Positions 1-7,300 of a stretch of DNA of 11,386 bases are shown here, one piece after another. Under the pieces are notes generated by a model. The model ran no database searches and was not told the DNA's origin. It saw only the letters and a program-made list of their open reading frames with translations. The translations under genes were made by a program, and so were the position numbers. Every line of letters starts with the position of its first letter. Positions within the stretch are counted from its first letter, which is position 1. Source of the DNA: Bacteroidota bacterium (GTDB lineage: Bacteria > Bacteroidota > Bacteroidia > Flavobacteriales > Flavobacteriaceae); the NCBI GenBank assembly GCA_021793135.1, contig JAJYTI010000054.1, positions 1 through 11,386 of the forward strand, given 5' to 3'.

Positions 1-260
1 GGAGTTGAACGATAATAAACCTATGAACGCTGAAAATAAACAACTAGAAACCCCGAAGGGGTTGAACAATGATAACCCTGTGTGAGCGAAGTGAAACGTA
101 AGGAATAAAAACAACCTAAAAAACAAGAACCCTGAAAGGGTTCAATAATAGAATCAGAAACAAAGTGGTTCAACCCTTTCAGGGTTGGAATCAGTATTCC
201 ACGCACATCCCCTGACTGCATCAGAGGTTATCTCTATTGAACCTCGATGAGGTTCTGATG
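1..260. mobile_element. Transposase-less copy of an IS200/REP-type element (MITE-like)
   Basis: This stretch holds an L unit (about 49-145, preceded by a decayed partial L at 4-45) and an R unit (169-260), with about 25 bases between them and no transposase. The L unit has three stems: 49-54/58-63 with loop gaa, 76-83/96-103 (imperfect), and 127-133/137-143 with loop gaa. The R unit has stems at 169-177/181-190 (one bulged G), 209-215/221-227 and 239-245/249-255. The same succession, including the decayed partial L in front, recurs from about 303 to 1062 with a transposase gene between L and R. I therefore read this as an internally deleted, non-autonomous sibling. The exact ends cannot be fixed from one window, and the left end may lie before position 1. 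Confidence 0.6.
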
Positions 261-457
261 TGATAACGTCTGTAAATAAGATATACCTAAATGAAACCAA
301 AAAGGATGAAATAATAATAAACCTACGAACGGAAGGGGTATACAACTAATAAATCCCGAAGGGGTTGAATATAGATAACCCTATGTGAGCATCGCGAAAC
401 ATAGGGAAAAAAACTACGAACTAAATAAGAACCCTGAAGGGGTTCAACTAAAAGTCA

Positions 458-907
458 CTAATCTTTAAAAAACCAATCCGTATTTTCACCTAAGGCAAAT
501 TCCTTAAATAACTCCTCTACCTCTTTTCTAAAAGTTGTTTTTTTATGATGTTCTTGTTGATTTTTAATATACTTAATCAACATTTCTTTATCTCTATATG
601 AATGAGTAACTGCACAATAACCTGAAGCCCAACCATTAAAATCAGGAAAAAGTTTAGATTCTTTCATCCATAGACTAGAAGATACTTTTATGTCTTTAAC
701 AAAGTTTGCTAAAGCAACAGATGGATGTAAATCAGATAATATATGAATATGATTTTCTACACCATTTATTTGAAATAGTTTACAGTTTTTGTTTTTTACT
801 ACACCCCAGATATACTTATATAATTCTTCCGCAAACTCTTGTTTAATAGAGTTCTGACTATACTTTGTTCTAAAAACAATATGATATAGAATTTGACGAT
901 AAGCCAT
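458..907 (-). CDS. tnpA: IS200-like / REP-associated Y1 transposase (HUH family)
   Basis: This predicted 149-residue single-strand DNA transposase belongs to the Y1 (PF01797-type) HUH superfamily. The metal-binding H-hydrophobic-H motif is His53-Ile54-His55. The nucleophile is most likely Tyr113 in YIKNQ, with the polar residue Gln117 one helical turn later, as expected for TnpA. These enzymes nick and join single strands at hairpin-marked ends. The length matches IS200 TnpA, and no accessory tnpB is present. The ATG at 907 is preferred over an upstream in-frame GTG at 925, because translation from 907 begins with MAYRQILYHIVFRTK, a typical family N-terminus. The frame is intact with both motifs, so it may be active. 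It lies between an L unit ending 12 bases past its stop codon and an R unit 61 bases upstream of its start. IS200 TnpA versus RAYT cannot be settled from one copy. Confidence 0.88.
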   Translation of the reverse strand: MAYRQILYHIVFRTKYSQNSIKQEFAEELYKYIWGVVKNKNCKLFQINGVENHIHILSDLHPSVALANFVKDIKVSSSLWMKESKLFPDFNGWASGYCAVTHSYRDKEMLIKYIKNQQEHHKKTTFRKEVEELFKEFALGENTDWFFKD

Positions 908-967
908 GATTAAGAAGTTTAGCACTTAATAAAGCTAGGGTTTTTAATGATAATTACCTTATAAACA

Positions 968-1062
968 TTCAACCCTTTCAGGGTTGGAATCATTGTACTG
1001 CATAAACCCCTGATTTCATCAGAGGTTATCGAAATTGAACCTCTATGAGGTTCTGTTGTGTT
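968..1062. repeat. R-type hairpin repeat, copy 2 (upstream end of the tnpA element)
   Basis: Three consecutive hairpins match the R unit at 169-260. The first stem (968-976/980-989, loop ttc, one bulged G) is the inverse of the last hairpin of the L unit across the transposase. The second stem is 1007-1014/1018-1025 with one C-A mismatch. The third is 1037-1043/1047-1053 with loop tat. It lies upstream of tnpA on the minus strand, so it would be the element's left end in transposase orientation. Confidence 0.75.
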
Positions 1063-1088
1063 ATAAGTAAATAGAATGTACGGAGGAA

Positions 1089-1185
1089 AACCCAAAGAGG
1101 TTGAACAAAGATAACCCTATGTGAGCGAAGCAAAACATAGGGAGAGGAAACCACCAAGAAAAAGAACCCTGAAAGGGTTCAACTG
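1089..1185. repeat. L-type hairpin repeat, copy 3
   Basis: This is a well preserved L unit. The first hairpin is weak (1089-1092/1099-1102). The second is a perfect 8 bp stem (1115-1122/1135-1142) closing a loop that begins GAGCGAAG. The third is a perfect GAACCCT-gaa-AGGGTTC (1164-1180). No intact R unit follows directly. The next R-like sequence, at about 2033-2110, lies beyond the lipoprotein gene. Confidence 0.75.
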
Positions 1186-1262
1186 ACACATACACCCTCT
1201 AAACATAGAGATTCTACACTTTGCTATCGCTACGTTCTGAATAACATCTAATATTTAAATCA

Positions 1263-1296
1263 AAAACACCTCTCGATTACTATCAAGAGGTGTTTT
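1263..1296 (-). terminator. Intrinsic terminator after the small lipoprotein gene
   Basis: A hairpin with arms 1263-1277 and 1282-1296, one internal C-A mismatch and loop tact ends in runs of T on either strand, so it may work both ways. It lies 52 bases past the lipoprotein stop codon. Its 22-base core (1269-1290) is identical to that of the terminator at 2286-2317. Confidence 0.75.
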
Positions 1297-1348
1297 AACA
1301 TCACTTATATCCAAGATATAATATTTCAATAAAATTCAATTTCCTAGA

Positions 1349-1936
1349 TTAGTTTTTACAATTATTTTTCACTCTACCGCATATTACAACACCAGTAAGA
1401 GTACGTAAGGTTCTAGTTTCAATACACCCACCTATAATAAGATCATCCACAAAATAACTCATTGTTATTTCCATCGCTGCTCTAACACAACTTTCACTCC
1501 TACAAGTTTCAAAATATCGCCATCCCTCTCCTTCACCACATTTATTATTTGAGTATGTTGTTCTCTCTTCTTTCATCTCAGCTTCAGGAAGATTATCTAT
1601 TTTACTTTTAACTGTTAATATATTTTTTTCAACATTGTAAATCGTAATTAACTCATGATACTCATTTTCTGAAATATCATCTTCTGAGAAAAGTTCCTCC
1701 GATAATTCGCTTAATACATCTTCAATATTATACTCATCTAAATCAATTGAAGTAGTAAAATACCCATCCTTATCTGTTAAACCAAATTCAATCCCTTCTA
1801 GCGAGAAGTTAGAGAAATCTAATTCAACCTCTTCTATCTCTTCACTTACTGGATTAATTTGTTCACTTTCACAACCCACAATAAAAAATGCAAAAACTAA
1901 AAACAACAATAAATAAAATAACGACTTATTTAACAT
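1349..1936 (-). CDS. Small acidic, cysteine-containing lipoprotein of unknown function
   Basis: I do not recognise the family of this 195-residue predicted lipoprotein. Residues 1-21 form a lysine-containing, very hydrophobic signal peptide ending in the lipobox IVGC, with the lipidated cysteine at Cys22. The stretch from about 23 to 120 is rich in Asp and Glu. The C-terminal part holds six cysteines (133, 145, 150, 171, 186, 193), an even number that could form three disulfides outside the cytoplasm. I start it at the ATG at 1936 and not at the in-frame TTG at 1978. The ATG gives a clean signal peptide, and an exact -7 box at 1967-1974 would place transcription between the two. It has its own terminator and is monocistronic. 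The gene is very AT-rich and sits between an L and a degenerate R repeat, which suggests accessory or mobile origin. The product is probably outer- or inner-membrane anchored. Confidence 0.75.
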   Translation of the reverse strand: MLNKSLFYLLLFLVFAFFIVGCESEQINPVSEEIEEVELDFSNFSLEGIEFGLTDKDGYFTTSIDLDEYNIEDVLSELSEELFSEDDISENEYHELITIYNVEKNILTVKSKIDNLPEAEMKEERTTYSNNKCGEGEGWRYFETCRSESCVRAAMEITMSYFVDDLIIGGCIETRTLRTLTGVVICGRVKNNCKN

Positions 1937-1966
1937 AATAACATATATTTTTAAATCAACTATAAT

Positions 1967-1974
1967 CAAACATA
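1967..1974 (-). promoter_or_regulatory. -7 promoter box of the lipoprotein gene
   Basis: On the minus strand this reads TATGTTTG, an exact match to the Bacteroidota -7 consensus TAnnTTTG. It would start transcription near 1962, about 26 bases before the chosen ATG. I see no TTG at the expected -33 distance. Confidence 0.5.
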
Positions 1975-2032
1975 ACAATAATAACCTAACTAATATAGAA
2001 TCCTATCAAATGATATGTTGAAAATAATGAAA

Positions 2033-2131
2033 CTCAACCTCCATTAGGATTGTTCCTACACTAACTCTTCCTATATCGATCTCATCGGAGATTATCTGTA
2101 GAGAATGAGGTTTGCAGCTCTTGAACTGCAA
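2033..2131. repeat. Degenerate R-type hairpin repeat, copy 3
   Basis: This aligns with the R units by its CTCAACC...AGGATTG start and its central ATCGGAGATTATCTGTA (compare ATCAGAGGTTATCTCTA in copy 1). The last hairpin is eroded. It is followed by a separate short hairpin, TTGCAG/CTGCAA (2112-2117/2126-2131), not seen in the other copies. Similarity is partial, so homology is likely but not certain. Confidence 0.5.
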
Positions 2132-2162
2132 CCCATAAAATATAAAGTCTAAGTAGAAAATG

Positions 2163-2263
2163 AAACACGAAACGGGTTGCACAAGTATAACGCTGTGTGA
2201 ATGAAATGAAAATGCAGAAATAAAATCAATCTAACAATCAAGAACCCATGAGAAGAATTCAAC
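2163..2263. repeat. Degenerate L-type hairpin repeat, copy 4
   Basis: The order of landmarks matches the L units: a GGGTTG box, ATAACGCTGTGTGAATGAA in place of ATAACCCTATGTGAGCGAA, and AAGAACCC...TTCAACC at the end. All three stems carry mismatches, so this is an old copy. It ends just before the terminator of the OmpA-like gene, and no R unit follows. Confidence 0.6.
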
Positions 2264-2285
2264 CAACACCAAACCCCCAAATCAA

Positions 2286-2317
2286 AAAAACCTCTCGATT
2301 ACTATCAAGAGGTTTTT
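2286..2317 (-). terminator. Intrinsic terminator after the OmpA-like gene
   Basis: The arms are 2286-2299 and 2304-2317, with one mismatch and loop tact. On the minus strand it is followed by a T run. It lies 24 bases past the stop codon of the OmpA-like gene. Its 22-base core (2291-2312) is identical to that of the terminator at 1263-1296, and both are preceded by aaatcaaaaa. Confidence 0.85.
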
Positions 2318-2341
2318 GTTTTATATTTATCTAAACAAGGT

Positions 2342-3292
2342 TTACTCCGACAGAAGCTTTGTTAGTTCATCTAACTTAGGCGTTAGAATCACTTCTATTC
2401 TACGGTTTTTTGCTCTTCCGTCGGCAGTACTATTACTAGCAATTGGTGCATATTCACTTCTACCTGCAGCGGTTAAATTATCTTTCGGAATTCCTGCATT
2501 TTCGGTCAAGATGTTGATAATTGCTGTTGCACGCTTAGTAGATAAGTCCCAATTATTGTTTACAGCACCTTGGCTACGATAAGGTACATTATCGGTATGT
2601 CCTTCGATTAGCACTGCAATTTCTTTATTGTCTGCTAAAACACTTCCTAATTGTTGTACGGCTTGACGACCATTAGCATTTACTTCCCAGCTACCGCTAG
2701 GGAATAAAAGCTTATTCTCCATAGAAACATATACTTTTCCATCTCGTTGTTCTACGGTAAGGCCTTTCCCTTCAAATTCGGTCAAAGCATTAGAAACGGC
2801 ATCTTTTAGCTTACGCATCTTCGCATCCTTTGCTGCTATGATGCCTTCTAACTCATCGATACGTGCTGAACGACTAGCTAAATCAGATTTCAATTGTTCT
2901 AAACGCGCTTCTTCTTCTGCAAGTCGCTTTTCTTTTGCATTTAATTCTTCTAGAAGCTCTCTATTTCTAGACAAGTTTTCGGACAAAGCAGAAGAACTGT
3001 TTTCTTCAAGAGCGTCATACGAATCTTTTAATGCATCATATGATTTTTGCAAAGCATCTAAATCCATTTGTAATCGACTTTTATCCGATTGTGCTTTTGC
3101 TAGCTGACTTTCTAAACTTGCGCTTCTATGATCTGCTGTTCCTTCTCTATTATCTAATTGCGACATTAAATCTTCATTCTCGGCACGTAATGCCTCGTAT
3201 TTATCTCGCAAATCGTCATATACTTTTGACGAAACACATGAGCTACTTAGTAGCAGTACAAACATTCCTAGTACTATAGTGATTTTACGCAT
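2342..3292 (-). CDS. OmpA-family lipoprotein with a long coiled coil
   Basis: This 316-residue envelope protein probably ties the outer membrane to peptidoglycan. Residues 1-18 are a signal peptide followed by Cys19 in LLLSSSC, an imperfect but plausible lipobox. Residues about 23-165 are a continuous charged heptad-rich coiled coil. Residues about 195-305 form an OmpA C-terminal domain with the motifs IEGHTDN (229-235), NWDLSTKRA (247-255) and NRRIEVIL (296-303), which line the diaminopimelate-binding site in this family. The TDN, LSxxRA and NRRIE elements are all present, so binding should be intact. There is no N-terminal beta-barrel, unlike classical OmpA. A promoter fits just upstream, overlapping the xth stop codon, and a terminator follows, so the gene can be transcribed alone or by read-through from xth. 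Confidence 0.9.
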   Translation of the reverse strand: MRKITIVLGMFVLLLSSSCVSSKVYDDLRDKYEALRAENEDLMSQLDNREGTADHRSASLESQLAKAQSDKSRLQMDLDALQKSYDALKDSYDALEENSSSALSENLSRNRELLEELNAKEKRLAEEEARLEQLKSDLASRSARIDELEGIIAAKDAKMRKLKDAVSNALTEFEGKGLTVEQRDGKVYVSMENKLLFPSGSWEVNANGRQAVQQLGSVLADNKEIAVLIEGHTDNVPYRSQGAVNNNWDLSTKRATAIINILTENAGIPKDNLTAAGRSEYAPIASNSTADGRAKNRRIEVILTPKLDELTKLLSE

Positions 3293-3384
3293 ATTTTTTA
3301 ATTGGGTTTTATAATTTAAAAACAGAGAAGTTCTCTCTTATGGAATAACGAAGAAACCTTTCGTCTTATTACTTAATAGATTCA

Positions 3385-3416
3385 CAAAACTATTTTGCAA
3401 AATCCATCTCTACCAA
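3385..3416 (-). promoter_or_regulatory. Promoter of the OmpA-like gene, overlapping the end of xth
   Basis: On the minus strand a TTG (3414-3416) is followed after 21 bases by TAGTTTTG (3385-3392). The pair fits the Bacteroidota consensus TTG-N17-23-TAnnTTTG. The first three bases of the -7 box are the TAG stop codon of xth. Transcription would begin near 3380, giving a 5' leader of almost 90 bases that contains a short AGAGA/TCTCT hairpin. Confidence 0.55.
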
Positions 3417-4160
3417 TAACGGACAATGATCGCTATGCATAGCATCTGATAAAATCACTGCTCTTTTAATGTTCTCTTGAAGTGGCTCCGAGACCATATG
3501 GTAGTCAATTCTCCATCCTTTATTTCTAGCTCTAGAATTAGCTCGATAACTCCACCAAGTATAGTTATCTGGATCTTGGTTAAACTCTCGGAACGAATCG
3601 ATAAATCCGCTATCAATAAAACGACTTAGCCATTCTCTTTCTACAGGTAAAAAACCAGAAACTGTTTTTAATCTAACTGGATCGTGAATATCTCTTGCTT
3701 GGTGACAAATATTATAATCTCCAGAAATTATCAAATTTGGAATGTCTTTGCGCAGCTCTTCTATATATTTTAAAAAGTCATCCATATACGTAAGTTTATG
3801 TTCTAATCTCGCAGGATTGGTTCCGCTAGGCAAATACAAACTCATTACAGAACATTCCTCAAAATCTACACGCAGGTTTCTTCCTTCGGCATCCATATAT
3901 TCTATTCCTGTTCCATATTCTACATGATTAGGTTCTATTTTAGATAAAACAGCCACACCGCTATAACCTTTTTTTTCTGCACTATACCAGTAATGATATG
4001 GATAACCAGCCTCTTCCAAGGCTTGAATATCTACTTGATCCATAGTCGCTTTTGTTTCTTGCAAACAGATTACATCTGGATTGGCTTGAATCAACCAGTC
4101 GGTAAATCCTTTACGCATAGCAGCACGTATGCCGTTTACGTTATACGATATTATTTTCAT
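3390..4160 (-). CDS. xth: Exodeoxyribonuclease III (AP endonuclease, ExoIII/Xth family)
   Basis: This 256-residue cytoplasmic DNA-repair enzyme cuts the backbone 5' of abasic sites and acts as a 3'-5' exonuclease and 3'-phosphatase in base-excision repair. All hallmark residues of the exonuclease-endonuclease-phosphatase fold are visible: Asn7 in YNVNGIR, the metal-binding Glu35 in LQETK, Tyr109 in LYLPSG, Asp148 and Asn150 in GDYNICH, Asp219 in WRIDY, and the terminal Asp244-His245 in SDHCPL. The length is normal for bacterial ExoIII. The ATG at 4160 gives the canonical MKIISYNVNGIR start. It lies divergent from the large barrel-protein gene and upstream of the OmpA-like gene on the same strand, with 97 bases between them. 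No close promoter match to TAnnTTTG is clear upstream. Confidence 0.96.
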   Translation of the reverse strand: MKIISYNVNGIRAAMRKGFTDWLIQANPDVICLQETKATMDQVDIQALEEAGYPYHYWYSAEKKGYSGVAVLSKIEPNHVEYGTGIEYMDAEGRNLRVDFEECSVMSLYLPSGTNPARLEHKLTYMDDFLKYIEELRKDIPNLIISGDYNICHQARDIHDPVRLKTVSGFLPVEREWLSRFIDSGFIDSFREFNQDPDNYTWWSYRANSRARNKGWRIDYHMVSEPLQENIKRAVILSDAMHSDHCPLLVEMDFAK

Positions 4161-4314
4161 AGCTAATTTTTCTTTCTATTCTTAAAATCTACAAATAGGC
4201 TTTCGGCTTTACGTAAAACCTTTATATTAGCCTATATAACACAATATTTCTGATGCATGCAAATATCACCAGAATTTTTACAATAGAGGGTGCTATTTTA
4301 GAGTTATAACTTTT
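4161..4314. other. Divergent intergenic region between xth and the barrel-protein gene
   Basis: These 154 bases must hold both start signals. An inverted repeat, ATAGGCT (4195-4201) with AGCCTAT (4229-4235), has a 27-base spacer and could be an operator or chance. TAACTTTT at 4307-4314 resembles a -7 box but abuts the ATG. I see no confident promoter. Confidence 0.3.
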
Positions 4315-7300
4315 ATGCGAACTACTTGGTTTATTTTCTTCTTTTCTCTGTGTTTCTGGACAATTTCTGCCCAAGAAGAAAACCCTTTACTAGTAGTTAA
4401 AAAATTTGCAACAGCCGATAGTGTTTTAGTAGATAGTGTAAGCATTCAACCTACACAATTTAAAATAACAGACCAGCAAAATCAATCGATTCCTACCTCG
4501 AGTTATCAAATCGATTACTCTACTTCTATTTTAAAATTAAATACAAATATAGTAGAAGAAAACGATAGTATTTCTATTCAATATTTGCGTTACCCCGATT
4601 TTATTACTCGAAAATATACTGGTGAACATCAAGTTGTACAACAAGACAATGCAGCAATGCAGCGTTTAATGGTTTTAGAACGCTCTAATACCACTAATGA
4701 TTATAAACCATTCGATGGTTTGGAAACCTCAGGTAGTTTATCTCGTGGTATTCGAGTAGGTAATAATCAAAATGCAGTACTCAACTCCGAATTGGATTTA
4801 CAAATAACTGGTCAACTTAACGATAATGTAGCTATTCGCGCATCTATTCAAGATACAAATATTCCTTCGCAATATGGAGGATATTCACAAACGCTAAACG
4901 AATTTGACCAAATTTTTATCGAACTATATAGTGATTCTTGGCAAGTGCGTGCGGGAGATATAGATTTGGTTAATGAGAATAGTTACTTTAGTTCGTTTCA
5001 TAAAAAAGTACAAGGAATAGCTACTTCGATAAATCTTCGTCATAAGAACGGTGCACAATCTGAGTTTTTCGGTGCTGGAGCTTTAGTTAGAGGTATTTTT
5101 CACAGGAGTGAATTTATTGGCATTGATGGCAATCAAGGGCCTTATAAATTAATGGGACCAAATGGTGAATTGTATATATTAATCGTGTCGGGTAGCGAAC
5201 GAGTATATGTAAATGGAATTCAATTGGAACGTGGAGAAGATAAAGATTATATTATAGATTATAATGCAGGAGAAATTAAGTTTAACACCACTTATCCAAT
5301 CACTTCAAATATGCGAATTAGTGTAGAATACCAATATACCGATCGTAGTTACACTCGATTTATTGGTTATGGGGGAGCAAGGTATAAACATAATGGGCTT
5401 GAAGCTAGTCTAAGCGTATACTCAGAAAATGATGCAAAAAACCAACCATTACAACAGAACTTAAGTCCTGAGCAAATAGAAATTTTAAAACAAGCTGGGA
5501 ACGATCCCGACGCTATGCATGCCCCTTCGGCAGTGGAGGACACTTATTCCGAAAATAAAATTCTCTACAGGAAAGAAGATATAGGCGGGCAAGAAATATA
5601 TGTATTCTCTAACGACCCTGAAGAGACGCTTTACAATGTGAAGTTTTCCTATGTTGGTCCAAATCAAGGTGATTATATATTAAGCGAGGAAAATGCTATT
5701 GCAAGAATCTACGAATATATACCTCCACAAGAAGGAATACCACAAGGAGAATACGAGCCTAAAATTCGACTTTCGGCGCCTGAGATGTTACAAGTGGTAA
5801 ATGCACAATTGGCTTACCGACCTAATGAAGACACAGAAATCTATAGCGAATTTGCTATGAGCAACTACGATCAGAATCTATATTCTAAAATAGATGATGC
5901 AGAAAACATAGGTTATGCTGGAAAAATAGGTTTCAGACATAAAGTTTGGCAAACTAAGGATTCTATCTCTTTAATCGCCTACGCAGATATAGATTACTTG
6001 CACAAAGACTTTCAAAGTATTGAGAACATTTATTATAGTGAATTTAGTCGAGATTGGAATTTACAGAATCCAGAAGGCACACAACATTATTTAAAAAATG
6101 GATTAGAAGTGATAGCTCCAAGAAACGGCAGATCGGCATACGAATTTCAACAGTTAGGTTATAAAGAAAGCTTTCATGGTTATCGGCACGTATTGGAATC
6201 CAATTTGCGTTTCTCGTCTATTCACACCAATACTCGCGCTAGCTATATGCATTCTAAAGGAGATAGTCTAAATACCAAATTTGCTAGAGCTTATAACACA
6301 ACCACATATTCCCATAACAAAGGCTGGATAGGAGGGAAAATAAGTCTAGAAGACAATCAACAAAGAAGTATTGCTACCGATAGTATTTCTAGGTTGAGTC
6401 ACAGATATACAGCTGCTGAAGTTTTTACTGGGATTGGTGATAGTACTGCAGTATATGCAGAGATTGGATATCGTTATCAAATCAACGACAGCGTACAAAA
6501 CAATCGTATGCAACGCACTAATAACTCACATACCTATTATTTAAAATCAAGAGTTATTCAAACCGAAAAAGCACAGCTAAATATATATGCTAATTACAGA
6601 ACTATACAGCATAAAAATGAAGCTTTACCGAATGAAAATACCTTTAATTCTCGAATACAATACCAACAAAGCTTATTGGAAGACGCAATACGATTTAGCA
6701 CTGCTATTGAATCGAATAGTGGATTACTAGCACAGCAAGAATACACCTATCTTAAAGTAGAACCAGGACAGGGTGTTTACAAATGGGTGGACTATAATGG
6801 TAATGGTATTCAAGAACTGGATGAATTTGAAATAGCAGAATTTCCAGATGAAGCAGAATACATTAGAGTATTACTACCCAACCAGCACTTTGTGCAAGTA
6901 AATGAAAATAAGTTCAGTCAGATGCTTACATTACAAGCCAAACAATGGAGTGATAGGAATGGGATATTAGGCATTCTTGGAAAATTACACAACCAAACTT
7001 CCTACCTCATCGATAGAAAAGTAGAAAAAGACGGGAAAGGACCTAACTTAAATCCCTTTAAAGATGGTGGCGATGCTCAAATAGGATTGAATTTAAACTT
7101 TAGAAATACATTGTATTTTAATAGAGGTATGCAAAAGTACACCACCAGCTATACCTACATTCATACGGCAAATGAAAACCTACAAGCTTTTGGGTTACAG
7201 AAAAATAAAATACAAAGTCATCAATTGCGTTTTCAACATAAAATACAAGAGCAATGGGTATTTCATTCTAAATTGATTACTTCAATAAGTGAAACAAGTT

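Larger units (their letters stand above)
303..1062 (-). mobile_element. Putative autonomous IS200/REP-type element carrying tnpA
   Basis: An L unit (352-447, with a decayed partial L at 303-346 ahead of it) and an R unit (968-1062) enclose a Y1 transposase gene on the minus strand. L stems are at 355-357/361-363, 379-386/399-406 (a perfect 8 bp) and 429-435/439-445. R stems are at 968-976/980-989, 1007-1014/1018-1025 and 1037-1043/1047-1053. From about 351 to 1062 the element is about 710 bp, the usual size of a single-gene IS200 element. Elements of that family have subterminal hairpins instead of terminal inverted repeats and make no target duplication, so the ends given are approximate. 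Inference: tnpA recognises some of these hairpins. Alternatively, this is a REP-associated (RAYT) gene with its REP pairs and not a free insertion sequence. Confidence 0.65.

Noticed and set aside
21..345. Small open frames on the minus strand across the first repeats
   Set aside because: They run through the L and R hairpins, have no recognisable domain and would translate palindromic repeat DNA. They are explained by the repeats.
908..925. Six-residue N-terminal extension of the transposase from a GTG
   Set aside because: The ATG at 907 gives the usual family N-terminus. The extension has no support.
1..1185. CRISPR-like array in the repeat region
   Set aside because: Repeats are long, of two different types, irregularly spaced and partly decayed. 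There are no short identical repeats with uniform unique spacers and no cas gene in the window.
1937..1978. Upstream TTG start for the small lipoprotein
   Set aside because: It would put extra residues before the signal peptide and lies upstream of the predicted transcription start.
2316..3279. Plus-strand open frames opposite the OmpA-like gene
   Set aside because: They are shadow frames of a gene with clear domains on the other strand, with no start signals or similarity of their own.
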